DNA of 9,845 bases from Acidobacteriota bacterium (lineage in GTDB: Bacteria; Acidobacteriota; Blastocatellia; Pyrinomonadales; Pyrinomonadaceae). The notes beneath the pieces are model-generated. The model was not told where the DNA came from and ran no database searches. It saw only the letters and a list, made by a program, of their open reading frames with translations. Positions within the stretch are counted from its first letter, which is position 1, and each line of letters starts with the position of its first letter. Made by a program: the position numbers and the translations under genes. This document shows positions 1 to 6,569 of this stretch, piece after piece. The DNA lies in the NCBI GenBank assembly GCA_003222935.1, contig QHXL01000192.1:2608-12452 (forward strand), read 5' to 3'.

Positions 1-111
1 GGGCTGCAGCAGCTTTATCGGATCATCGTATTTTTTGTGCTGGGTGTTTTGTTGTTACTGGTCGCCTGGGCCTACAACAAAGCATTCCGCGCCTGGGAGT
101 CGTCAACATGA
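1..111 (+). CDS. C-terminal end of a membrane protein, probably DUF2339 family (5' truncated)
   Basis: An open frame enters from the window edge in frame 1 and ends at TGA 109-111, giving 36 residues. It consists of a short amphipathic start (GLQQLYRII), one strongly hydrophobic helix (roughly VFFVLGVLLLLVAWAY) and a short basic/polar tail ending WESST. That is the shape of the last transmembrane segment of a polytopic inner-membrane protein. The stop overlaps the next gene's start (ATGA at 108-111), so the two are very probably translated from one message. DUF2339 membrane proteins are commonly encoded directly before DUF3999 genes and end in a similar helix, which is why I propose that family. 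The function of DUF2339 is unknown. The family call is an inference from the neighbour and the tail only; the presence of a coding frame is well supported. Confidence 0.6.
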   Translation, partial: GLQQLYRIIVFFVLGVLLLLVAWAYNKAFRAWESST

Positions 112-1388
112 AACAGCGTGTTCTGCCGGTAGTCTTGCTACTGATTGCGTCGGCGGTTGGAGTTGCTCAAACCGAAGTTTCCTCATGGCCGTTCTTCGCT
201 GAAGTGAGCTCAACTGATTCTCAGGCGCCGGCTGTTTACAAATTTACCGTGCCCCTTCACGTCATGGGCCAGGCGCGCGACGACCTCGGCGATCTGCGAC
301 TGCTCGATTCGAATAACCATGAAATCCCCTACGCTATTCTTGTTCGCGAAGAAAGAAATGAAACCCAGGACTTCGAAACTCGCATATTCAACAAAGCAAC
401 AATAGGCAAATCGAGCGAAGTTACGATTGACGTCGGTGAAGAGGCCGAAGATCACAACGAAGTTGAGATTCATACGACGGGAAATGATTTTCGTCGTCGA
501 GTAAGTGTTGAAGGAAGTGAGTCAGGTTCCGCATGGAGAACCCTGCGCACTGACGCTGTGATCTTTGGTTTTCAATCGGAAGGGAAGAGTGTTGAATCGA
601 GTCGGGTGAGTTATCCGACAAGTCGGTATCGCTACTTGCGAGTGCGAGTTATGGCGGATGAGTTTGTCGACGATGACGCGCCTGAGGTGACTGACGTCAA
701 GGTGAAAATGGCGGTGCACGAGAAGGGCTATCTTTCGAGTTGGGATGTAGCAGTTCCATCGTATCAACTGCTTCGGAACCAGGGAGCGCACGCCTCGTCA
801 TGGCTGATCGATTTTGGTTCGCGAGTTCCCTGCTCACGTCTAACACTGACGATTGCCGATCCTTCGTTCTATCGACCGTTCCAGGTTGAGGCGTTTGATG
901 ATGCGCAAAATCCTGAGTTGGTGGCCAGTGGCAACCTGAGTCGTCGATCTGGAGAGAGTGTAGGGGAACCTAAACTGATCACTTTCGATCGAGAAGTACA
1001 CGTGCGAAAGATCAGACTCCAGATAACGGATTACAGTAATCAAACGCTTTCGATTGATTCAATACAGGCAGGTGCGGCGGCCAGGGAGATGGTGTTTGAG
1101 TTGAAGCAACCACAGAGTTCTCCGGTCCGACTCTTTTTTGGAAATGCACAAATCCAGGAACCTCATTACGATTTCGAGAAGGAACTAAACGCGAAACTGC
1201 GAACACAACTAATCCAGGCGACAGCCGGAGACCTGACGAATAATCCTTCTTACGTACCGGAACCAAAGCCGTTTAGCGAGCGAGTTCCGTGGTTGATATA
1301 CGTGGTGCTTTCTGTGTCAAGCGCCGTGTTGGGTTGGATACTACTGAGCCTTTCGAAAACGGCACTACGACGTGAGCCGCAGAACTAA
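108..1388 (+). CDS. DUF3999-family secreted/membrane-anchored protein
   Basis: The 426-residue protein has a signal peptide (about residues 1-20, MKQRVLPVVLLLIASAVGVA). A large extracytoplasmic beta-rich region covers about 21-390. A single C-terminal transmembrane helix lies at about 394-416, followed by a short basic tail (KTALRREPQN). It is therefore likely an envelope protein with its bulk outside the cytoplasm. The N-terminal pattern (a WPFFAEV start, then a YKFTVPLHV strand and a DLRLLDSNNHEIPYAI segment) and the overall architecture match DUF3999, whose molecular role is not known. The start is supported by GGGAG at 95-99, eight bases upstream, and by the ATGA overlap with the preceding membrane-protein gene. 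The pair probably forms a two-gene unit whose products act together in the envelope. The stop is followed by a repeat-rich noncoding gap, so this is likely the last gene of its operon. Confidence 0.75.
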   Translation: MKQRVLPVVLLLIASAVGVAQTEVSSWPFFAEVSSTDSQAPAVYKFTVPLHVMGQARDDLGDLRLLDSNNHEIPYAILVREERNETQDFETRIFNKATIGKSSEVTIDVGEEAEDHNEVEIHTTGNDFRRRVSVEGSESGSAWRTLRTDAVIFGFQSEGKSVESSRVSYPTSRYRYLRVRVMADEFVDDDAPEVTDVKVKMAVHEKGYLSSWDVAVPSYQLLRNQGAHASSWLIDFGSRVPCSRLTLTIADPSFYRPFQVEAFDDAQNPELVASGNLSRRSGESVGEPKLITFDREVHVRKIRLQITDYSNQTLSIDSIQAGAAAREMVFELKQPQSSPVRLFFGNAQIQEPHYDFEKELNAKLRTQLIQATAGDLTNNPSYVPEPKPFSERVPWLIYVVLSVSSAVLGWILLSLSKTALRREPQN

Positions 1389-1418
1389 ATCATTTTCCAT
1401 CGGTCATTTGGGAAGGTA

Positions 1419-1496
1419 TGTCCGATAGGCTTTAGCTTGTCGTAACTTTCGCAACAAGCACTGCGAAAACCTCTTTTCACGTCGCGACAAGCTGAA
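1419..1496. repeat. TGTCCGATA/AGCTTGTCG repeat, inverted pair
   Basis: The left part reads TGTCCGATAGGC followed by TTTAGCTTGTCG (1431-1442). The right part has CGACAAGCTGAA (1485-1496), complementary to the left arm at 11 of 12 positions across a 42-base loop. The same head sequence recurs near 6038 and 7227 and, reversed, at 4114-4127, so this is one copy of a dispersed intergenic repeat. The right arm here lacks the TATCGGACA end seen elsewhere, suggesting a decayed copy. Confidence 0.75.
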
Positions 1497-1530
1497 AAAC
1501 TCTCATTCTCGGAGAATGTATAAAGACTCA

Positions 1531-1627
1531 GATACCACCGGCTTCAGCCGCGTGGTATCTCAGGGGGTTCCTCACCAATCGTCCTAGCGGGAAATTGAAC
1601 CTCCACGCGGCTAAAGCCGGTGGTATC
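1531..1627. repeat. 25-base inverted repeat pair of the ACCACCGGCTTCAGCCG type
   Basis: Positions 1531-1555 and 1603-1627 are reverse complements at 24 of 25 positions, separated by 47 bases. Each arm is itself partly palindromic: in the left arm GATACCAC at 1531-1538 can pair with GTGGTATC at 1552-1559, closing a GGCT/AGCC inner stem. The structure can therefore fold either as two small hairpins or as one long one. A related palindrome occurs at 6511-6531. Position directly downstream of the DUF3999 gene would allow a role in transcript ending or stability, but no U-run typical of an intrinsic terminator follows. Confidence 0.8.
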
Positions 1628-1734
1628 CAGTTTTCAGATTCTCTGAGTGACCGATAAGGGTTTCCTCACCGTACGGCGAGAGCATGTGGCGTTGCGAGGT
1701 TGCGTGCTATTTTGGGGAAGGCTTATCACCTCAG

Positions 1735-1778
1735 CTTCCAGCTTGTCGGAACTTCGTCCGGTCCAACTTGGCTGGAAG
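1735..1778. repeat. short hairpin with repeat fragment upstream of the esterase pseudogene
   Basis: CTTCCAGC (1735-1742) and GCTGGAAG (1771-1778) form a perfect 8-bp stem around a 28-base loop. The loop begins with TTGTCGGAACTTC, which resembles the AGCTTGTCGTAACTTTC stretch at 1434-1450, so it is probably a remnant of the same dispersed repeat. It lies about 40 bases upstream of the ATG at 1819 and would be within the 5' leader if transcription starts before it; no regulatory role is shown. Confidence 0.45.
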
Positions 1779-1818
1779 TGGTCGAAGATGAAACGTTTTT
1801 TCAGGAGAATCTCGCGTA

Positions 1819-2630
1819 ATGTCCAGACGCTTAGTTTTTATAATTATCTCTCTCGCATCGTTCCTTGTGCTCGGTTCAGTCGTGCAAGCTCAGTCGCCAA
1901 GGACGTTGCCGATCGATGACTACAAACCAGTCACTATTCCAGGCGCCCACATCCGGACGCTAAGCTCCACTAATACCAAGCGCGATTACGACATATACAT
2001 TCATCTTCCCAACGCGACTCCTCAAAATGCCGGCAAAAAGTATCCCGTACTTTACCTGCTGGATGGCCAGTGGGATTTCAAGCTCCTCGATTCAGTCTAT
2101 GGCGGCCTTTACTACGACAAGTTTGTCCCGGAAATGATCATAATTGGCATCACTTATTCCGGACCAAACCCGAACTATGATCTTCTCCGTTCTTACGACT
2201 ACACACCTGTTGCGGAAGCCGATCGACCAGGAACAGGCGATGGTCCAAAGTTTCTGGCTTTTCTGAAAAATGAATTATTCCCAATGATCGAAAAGAACTA
2301 CCCGTGTTTACGATCTACGCAATGCTCACTGAGCCGAGCCTGTGCTTTGGATACGTGGCTGCCAGTCCGGCAGCGCTGTACGGCAAGAGATTTCTCTTCA
2401 CCCAGGAATCTGAATACGCCGCCAGGCGAAAGGATCTGCCAGTCAAACTCTTCGTATCGGTGGGTGAGGTTGAGAACTTAGCGGCGCCGGTTAAAGAGTT
2501 GGTTGCTGCCGTGAAAGGTCATGGATATGAGAAGCTGCAATTCGAATCGCGAGTCATTGAAGGTGAACGTCACGCGGGAAACAAACCCGAGGCGTTCAAT
2601 CGCGGATTGAGGTTCGTGTTTCAGAAATAG
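1819..2630 (+). pseudogene. secreted alpha/beta-hydrolase esterase (PF00756-like), disrupted by an internal deletion
   Basis: Frame 1 from ATG 1819 encodes a signal peptide (residues 1-25, ending VVQAQS), then the esterase core with YPVLYLLDG at 75-83, the RSYDYTP segment at 124-130 and LFPMIEKNYP ending at residue 162. The reading then moves to frame 3, which continues the same family (FTIYAMLTEP, YVAASPAALYG, then a conserved C-terminus with the likely catalytic histidine in GERHAGNKPEAF) up to TAG 2628-2630. Family members have about 15-18 residues between these blocks, including the nucleophile elbow G-H-S-x-G-G; it is missing here. The junction is near 2302-2306 and the frame change requires a loss of length 1 modulo 3, about 49 or 52 bases. 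Without the serine neither fragment can be an active esterase. AGGAG at 1803-1807 supports the start. Assembly collapse rather than true decay cannot be excluded. Confidence 0.82.
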
Positions 2631-2636
2631 CGTTTG

Positions 2637-3851
2637 TTATCGTGCCGAATTCTTATAGACCACTCCACCCTTCATCACAAACACCACTCGCCTCACAGCC
2701 GTTATGTCCTTCAAGGGATCTCCATCGAGCGCAATAATATCTGCTTGCAACCCCGGCGCGATTGAACCGATTTGATCTGATAAGCCCATTGCTTCGGCAG
2801 CAAGTGAGTTAGCCGAAACCATCGCCGCCATCGGCTCAACGCCAACATCACGCACACGGTCGATGAACTCTTCGGCATTGCGTCCGTGAGATCCGGCAAG
2901 CGCGTCTGACCCAAAGACTAACTTCAACCCGGGTATCTTCAACGCACGTTTCATGAACTCATGATAGATAGGAATGATTTCCTTAATTAACGGAAACGCT
3001 TCCTCCGGAAAGCCTGGTGTGCCAAGAAACTTATCTTTGTTGAGTAAGTAATTCTCCATCACCAAACCAGCTTGTGCGTCGAGCCAGGTCCCCTTTTGCG
3101 CCATCAATTTTAAGTCGGCGTCGGACGCCAATGGTCCATGTTCAATCTGCGTGCAACCGGCATTCGTGGCAAGTCGCACTGCATCTTTGTAAGCATGGAC
3201 AAGCGTGCGCAGTCCAAGCTTCCTGGCTTCGTCGCAAGCGGCATTGAGTTGCTCCTGGGAGAGTGTGGGTTCGGGACGGCGAGGACTGTTTGCCGCGAAG
3301 ATCTTGATGACATCAGCGCCGGCGGCTTTTTGAGCGCGAACGAAAGCGCGAATTTCTTCCGGCGTTCCTGTTTCGGCCCCTCGTCCCATGAGGGGTTGAG
3401 CGGCTGTAAGTATTCGGGGACCTGGCAGTTGTCCTTTCGCAATTGCATCACGAAGAGGAATGTCCTGCGGCGATCCCAGGCTTTGCACCGTGGTAAAGCC
3501 GGCCATCAAAGTTACCCAGGCGTTTGACGCAGCTCCAAGAGCTGCTTCCTGCGTCGTGCCGCCTGCACCTGCATTCCGTCCGTCTGGTCCAAAGCTCCAG
3601 GTGAGGTGAACGTGCGAATCGATCCATCCGGGCAAGACTGTGAGGCCACGCAAGTCGTAGTCGACGGGTTCAGCTTTTGGATCGATCGCAACGATCTTCG
3701 AACCCTGGATCACGATGCGAGTGTTGCGAAGTACCTGGCCCTTGCCATCGAGCACCACGGAGGCAGCGATAACGATCCGCTTTGATTGCGCTTGTGCGAG
3801 CGAGGTTGATGCGAATAAAAGAGCGACGATAAAGATTCGAACCAATCGCAT
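2637..3851 (-). CDS. secreted metal-dependent amidohydrolase (imidazolonepropionase-like subgroup)
   Basis: The 404-residue protein has a signal peptide (about 1-22, ending LAQAQS) and an amidohydrolase TIM barrel between two parts of a small beta-domain. Binuclear metal ligands are visible: H80 and H82 (DSHVH), a lysine that is probably carboxylated (K183 in DVIKIFA), H219 (LVHAY), H238 (IEHGP) and catalytic D316 (FGSDA). The C-terminal IGSIAPGLQADIIALDGDPL stretch is the usual family ending. The likely reaction is hydrolysis of an amide or peptide-like bond outside the cytoplasm; members of this subgroup include Xaa-Pro/Xaa-Arg dipeptidases, but the substrate cannot be read from sequence. 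AAGGAG (minus strand, 3860-3865) lies eight bases before the ATG. The gene converges with the broken esterase, their stops being six bases apart, which leaves no room for a conventional terminator between them. Confidence 0.9.
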   Translation of the reverse strand: MRLVRIFIVALLFASTSLAQAQSKRIVIAASVVLDGKGQVLRNTRIVIQGSKIVAIDPKAEPVDYDLRGLTVLPGWIDSHVHLTWSFGPDGRNAGAGGTTQEAALGAASNAWVTLMAGFTTVQSLGSPQDIPLRDAIAKGQLPGPRILTAAQPLMGRGAETGTPEEIRAFVRAQKAAGADVIKIFAANSPRRPEPTLSQEQLNAACDEARKLGLRTLVHAYKDAVRLATNAGCTQIEHGPLASDADLKLMAQKGTWLDAQAGLVMENYLLNKDKFLGTPGFPEEAFPLIKEIIPIYHEFMKRALKIPGLKLVFGSDALAGSHGRNAEEFIDRVRDVGVEPMAAMVSANSLAAEAMGLSDQIGSIAPGLQADIIALDGDPLKDITAVRRVVFVMKGGVVYKNSAR

Positions 3852-3898
3852 TTGTGGGTCTCCTTAGACGTGGCATCAATTTAAAGTGCCGGCCGAGA

Positions 3899-4127
3899 GT
3901 TTCGACAAGCTAAAGAGCCTCTTGCAAAACTATGACTCAGAATAGTGAATAACCTTAGAATATTTTCAGGTCGCGAAGGTGGACCCTGTCCCCGCTGCGA
4001 TTTACTAAAGAACCCACCGAGATCAAGCGATACGGCGGGGACAGGGTCCACCTTCCCGACCTGAAAATTGCTAATGTGGCCTTTGTAATTCAGAAGCTTT
4101 CGACTTTTGCTAGAGCATATCGGACAT
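3899..4127. repeat. split copy of the TGTCCGATA/AGCTTGTCG repeat around a hairpin
   Basis: TTCGACAAGCTAAAG near 3901-3915 and AGCATATCGGACAT at 4114-4127 are, in the same orientation, the two halves of the reversed repeat seen intact at 7226-7250. About 200 bases, including the 3962-4068 hairpin, lie between them. This could be one repeat interrupted by insertion of a second element, or two independent remnants. The right half ends three bases before the TPR gene's stop codon (4131-4133). Confidence 0.5.
3962..4068. repeat. long near-perfect hairpin element (33-bp arms)
   Basis: Arms 3962-3994 and 4036-4068 are complementary at 32 of 33 positions around a 41-base loop. The core reads AGGTGGACCCTGTCCCCG on one side and its complement on the other; the only mismatch is within the TCGCGAAGG/CCTTCCCGA segment. 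It sits between two codirectional minus-strand genes (TPR protein upstream, amidohydrolase downstream), where it could act as an attenuating or RNA-protecting stem. It has no coding capacity and resembles a miniature non-autonomous mobile repeat; no target duplication was evident to me. Confidence 0.85.
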
Positions 4128-4130
4128 CTA

Positions 4131-5174
4131 TCAGGGCTTCTTCCGCGCGGCCTCAAGTCGCTCGTCGATTCGCTTTTGCCAGGTGGTTCGATCTGTACGA
4201 AGTAACATGTCGAAATCGCTCTGTGCATCCTTCTTGTTACCCATCAACGTAAGAACGACGCCGTGCTCAACACGAAAGTTTCCATTGAGTGGATCGATCT
4301 GAATTGCTCGATTTACATCTGCTAAAGCCGCCTCGAGATCACCTCGACCCTCAAGCTCTTTTGCTCGATAGAAATAGGCCCACATATTTTTCGGGTCGAT
4401 TCGAATCGCCTTGTTGTAATCGGAGATTGCTGCCTCAGCCTTTCCATGAAAGCTATGAATCAGGCCACGATTGGCATATGCATTTCCGACCAACGGCAAC
4501 ATCGCCACGTCGCCGGGTGCTTGATTCTCAGTTTTAATTGCTACGAGCAAATCTTCAGCCTGGGGCGCTTTTCTGCGCTTCGCAGGATCGGCTTCATACC
4601 AGGTCAATAAGTAATTGAGATCAACCAGTGCGCGTTCGCGATCCTCGGTCAAGATCAAGACTCCCGCGCGAATGGCATATGTTTGCGGATTGTTTGGATT
4701 GAGCTTGATTGCTTCGTCGAGATCGGCAAGGCCGCCCTTCAGATCCGACTGGCCCATCCTGAGTTGTGCTCGTAGCGTGTAAACGGCATCGACCTTGTAG
4801 GACTTTGCGATCGCGGTATCCAAATCCTGGAGCGCTCCTGGAACATCCTTGCCCAACAGCCGGAGATAAGCGCGCTGATAAAAGGCCTGGCCCATGTCAG
4901 GTCGAAGCTGAATCACCCTGTTGAAGTCGGAGAGTGCGCCCGTAATTTCGCCTGAAATAAGCCTCACGTTGCCACGCAGCAAATATGAATCAACATGCGA
5001 GGGATGCTTACTAATGAATTCAGTGAGTATTGAAATTGCCTGGGCGGGCTTTCCGGCCTGGAGTTCGGCGAGCGCTAGCTTGATGGGCTCATCCTGGGTT
5101 TTCTGTGCTTGAGTGTCGAGTGAGATCGTTAAGCACAACGTGAGGACAGCCAGGAGCAGAATCTTCCTTTTCAT
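4131..5174 (-). CDS. secreted tetratricopeptide-repeat protein
   Basis: The 347-residue protein has a signal peptide (about 1-23, ending DTQAQ). About eight TPR units follow, starting near residues 29, 61, 95, 128, 162, 231, 264 and 298. Typical TPR positions are clear, for example YANRGLIHSFHGKAEAAISDYNKAI near 233-257 and the helix-B endings RVIQLRPD, EAIKLNPN, KAIRIDPK and RAIQIDPL. A non-repeat insertion at about 195-228 (rich in Lys, Ala and Pro) separates two TPR blocks. No lipobox cysteine is seen. TPR arrays act as protein-binding scaffolds; the partner is unknown and no enzymatic domain is present. The start ATG gives an ideal signal peptide but has no strong Shine-Dalgarno sequence in front of it. 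Neighbouring genes do not suggest a particular complex. Confidence 0.88.
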   Translation of the reverse strand: MKRKILLLAVLTLCLTISLDTQAQKTQDEPIKLALAELQAGKPAQAISILTEFISKHPSHVDSYLLRGNVRLISGEITGALSDFNRVIQLRPDMGQAFYQRAYLRLLGKDVPGALQDLDTAIAKSYKVDAVYTLRAQLRMGQSDLKGGLADLDEAIKLNPNNPQTYAIRAGVLILTEDRERALVDLNYLLTWYEADPAKRRKAPQAEDLLVAIKTENQAPGDVAMLPLVGNAYANRGLIHSFHGKAEAAISDYNKAIRIDPKNMWAYFYRAKELEGRGDLEAALADVNRAIQIDPLNGNFRVEHGVVLTLMGNKKDAQSDFDMLLRTDRTTWQKRIDERLEAARKKP

Positions 5175-5277
5175 GACATCGCCATTTTTACAGGTCAGTG
5201 GATTTAAGGCTAGTGTGCTCTGAGAAAGAGACTTTGCACAAAGGTCGAATCGCGGCTGCGGCAGTAATACAGAATCA

Positions 5278-5393
5278 TTTTCCAGATCTCATTTGACATT
5301 TTTCAGTCGCCATTTTCTCTATGCCTAAGCCCGGTTGAAGCTCTGATTTAAATCAAATTGATAACTGATGACTGTCAAATGAGGACTGGAAAA
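5278..5393. repeat. 21-base terminal inverted repeats in the gap between two minus-strand genes
   Basis: Arms 5278-5298 (TTTTCCAGATCTCATTTGAC plus A) and 5373-5393 are complementary at 19 of 21 positions, flanking a 74-base AT-richer centre that includes ATTTAAATCAAATTGATAAC. The whole resembles a small palindromic mobile repeat. It lies downstream of the 5427-5972 gene and upstream of the TPR gene, so it may contain the TPR gene's leader or the other gene's 3' end; nothing more specific can be shown. Confidence 0.6.
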
Positions 5394-5426
5394 TAGTTCC
5401 ACCTCACTGCCGCCGGGGTGATGTTT

Positions 5427-5972
5427 TTAAGTCGACAGCGGCCGTTGGACCACGGGAGCCAGCAATCCGAGAATTGTCGAAATCGCGAGTACGATGACAC
5501 CTGCAAGAGCAGGCGAGTACCAACTGAAATCCTTTAGAGGGCTGTCCGGAAGAGCGAAGGCCCATGCTCCGTAAGCGATCGTGGCGGCAAAAATCTCCCA
5601 AAATGGCCACGTGTTGGGCCTGAGCGGAAGCCGCATCTTAGCCGCACGCACCTTGGCAGCGAAGGTCAGCCAAACAATGATTGGGGTGAGTACGAGGAAG
5701 AAGACGAAAGCGATTCGCAGTGATCGTGTGGAAACGCCTTGTGGTCCCTGCAACGCACCGAGTACTGCTACATAGAGTGTCAATATTTCGGTTGGGATAT
5801 AAGTGGCAATGAGTTTCATTGCCGTCGTTGCAGGGCTCTGAGAATCGGGAGTACCGGCAGTGGCTGCTTCGATCTCAGCCGCCGTCGTAGGAACTTCATT
5901 CTTTCCGACAGTACCGGTTGAAACATCGTTTCGGCGGACAAAGGCAACACTGGCCATCGACGCTATGCTCAT
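5427..5972 (-). CDS. four-helix membrane protein of unknown function
   Basis: I do not recognise the family. The 181-residue protein starts with about 50 polar, Thr/Ala/Glu-rich residues without a cleavable signal peptide. Four probable transmembrane helices follow at about 58-76, 86-108, 122-142 and 152-174. The most distinctive segment is KLIATYIPTEILTLYVAVLGAL (53-74), where a proline and a glutamate sit within the first helix; charged KVRAAKMRLPLR (107-118) forms a basic loop between helices 2 and 3. The start is supported by AAAGGA (minus strand, 5981-5986) eight bases before the ATG. It is flanked by repeat-rich gaps, so it appears to be a single-gene unit. It could be a small integral membrane protein tied to a transport or sensing function, but nothing in the sequence decides this. 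Confidence 0.75.
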   Translation of the reverse strand: MSIASMASVAFVRRNDVSTGTVGKNEVPTTAAEIEAATAGTPDSQSPATTAMKLIATYIPTEILTLYVAVLGALQGPQGVSTRSLRIAFVFFLVLTPIIVWLTFAAKVRAAKMRLPLRPNTWPFWEIFAATIAYGAWAFALPDSPLKDFSWYSPALAGVIVLAISTILGLLAPVVQRPLST

Positions 5973-6037
5973 GAAGGGGATCCTTTCTGTCGTGAGTTCT
6001 CTTAACGCACCAAAACCGCGACGGAAAGTATCACGAA

Positions 6038-6064
6038 TGTCCGGTAAACTTCAGTTAGTCGTGA
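6038..6064. repeat. diverged copy of the TGTCCGATA/AGCTTGTCG repeat
   Basis: TGTCCGGTAAACTTCAGTTAG followed by TCGTGA aligns base for base with the copy starting at 7227 (TGTCCGATATGCTTCAGCTTG then TCGTGA), with five mismatches. It lies in the leader of the membrane-protein gene and directly abuts the large inverted structure that begins at 6082, suggesting nested or successive repeat insertion. Confidence 0.6.
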
Positions 6065-6081
6065 TTCACGCTTGCGACGGA

Positions 6082-6392
6082 GCGACAGACTGAATGAAGT
6101 TCTGATTAAGTGTCTTAACCGCGAAGCGGTTGCGTCCCAGAGGCCAGGGGTTGCCGACTTTGGCGGCTACCCTGGGAAAAGACGGACAATCGATCAAACC
6201 CCAACGGGGTTACGCCAACCGGACGCTACACAAATAAATCGCAGGTTAAGAGAACCCGACGCAACCTCTTCGAGGTTGGAAACGCGTCTGATCTATTCCC
6301 AGGGTAGCCGCCAAAGCGCGGCAACCCTGGGCTCGGGGACGCAACCGCTTCGCGGTTAAGAAACTTAATCAGAGTTTCCTTCAGTTTGTCGC
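6082..6392. repeat. large nested inverted-repeat element containing four related palindromes
   Basis: Left arm 6082-6178 and right arm 6297-6392 are reverse complements at roughly 90 percent, with about eight mismatches and two single-base gaps over 97 positions, around a centre of about 118 bases. Each arm carries an AACCGC/GCGGTT palindrome (6117-6131, 6343-6357) and a CCAGGG...CCCTGG hairpin (around 6144-6175 and its mirror). The centre contains two further palindromes of the same type at 6197-6211 and 6262-6278. Open frames run through it on both strands and give similar peptides (LNREAVAS..., FGGYPG) because the arms mirror each other. I consider these non-genic: there is no ribosome binding site and no hydrophobic core. 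It is probably a mobile, structured, non-coding repeat cluster. Confidence 0.85.
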
Positions 6393-6470
6393 GAGCTCGA
6401 ATTGAAGATCTCAAGTGATAAACGAGCACATTGAAGTTGCATTACACAGGAAGATTTTAGCTAACGCTGT

Positions 6471-6531
6471 CCGGCGGGGTGTAGCAACTCGGTAGGTTAA
6501 AACTAAAGTTCCGCCGGCATAAAGCCGGTGG
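6471..6531. repeat. CCGGCGG/CCGCCGG palindromic repeats
   Basis: CCGCCGGCATAAAGCCGGTGG at 6511-6531 is an imperfect palindrome related to the arms at 1531-1627 (both contain ACCACCGGCTT-type sequence when read on the minus strand). In addition CCGGCGG at 6471-6477 is the reverse complement of CCGCCGG at 6511-6517, so two alternative stems compete. The remaining sequence between 6393 and 6569 shows no gene or promoter that I can support. Confidence 0.6.
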
Positions 6532-6569
6532 TTTCTATCTCCAGGTTGTTGTGAACTAGAAGGTACTTA

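Larger units (their letters stand above)
1389..1818. other. 430-base noncoding gap filled with inverted repeats
   Basis: No convincing gene is visible here. Short open frames on both strands lack ribosome binding sites and recognisable protein character, and they overlap the repeats. The gap holds a TGTCCGATA-type inverted pair (1419-1496), a 25-base inverted repeat pair (1531-1627) and a short hairpin (1735-1778) just before the esterase gene. The last bases carry AGGAG at 1803-1807, the likely ribosome binding site for the ATG at 1819. I could not pick out a confident promoter. Confidence 0.7.

Noticed and set aside
1647..1919. A 90-codon frame running into the esterase start
   Set aside because: It overlaps the repeat-rich leader and the esterase signal peptide in another frame, with no ribosome binding site or conserved character.
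2296..2310. Programmed ribosomal frameshift joining the two esterase frames
   Set aside because: There is no slippery heptamer at the junction, and the missing residues include the essential nucleophile motif, which a frameshift could not restore.
3138..3527. A 129-codon plus-strand frame inside the amidohydrolase gene
   Set aside because: It is antisense to a well-conserved enzyme with all metal ligands, and its peptide shows no recognisable domain.
6082..6392. CRISPR array
   Set aside because: The palindromic units are few, in mixed orientation and irregularly spaced, without uniform spacers or cas genes nearby.
6072..6429. Open frames on both strands encoding similar peptides (LNREAVAS..., FGGYPG)
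   Set aside because: The similarity arises because the DNA is an inverted repeat; the peptides have no ribosome binding site, hydrophobic core or family resemblance. Treated as non-genic repeat.
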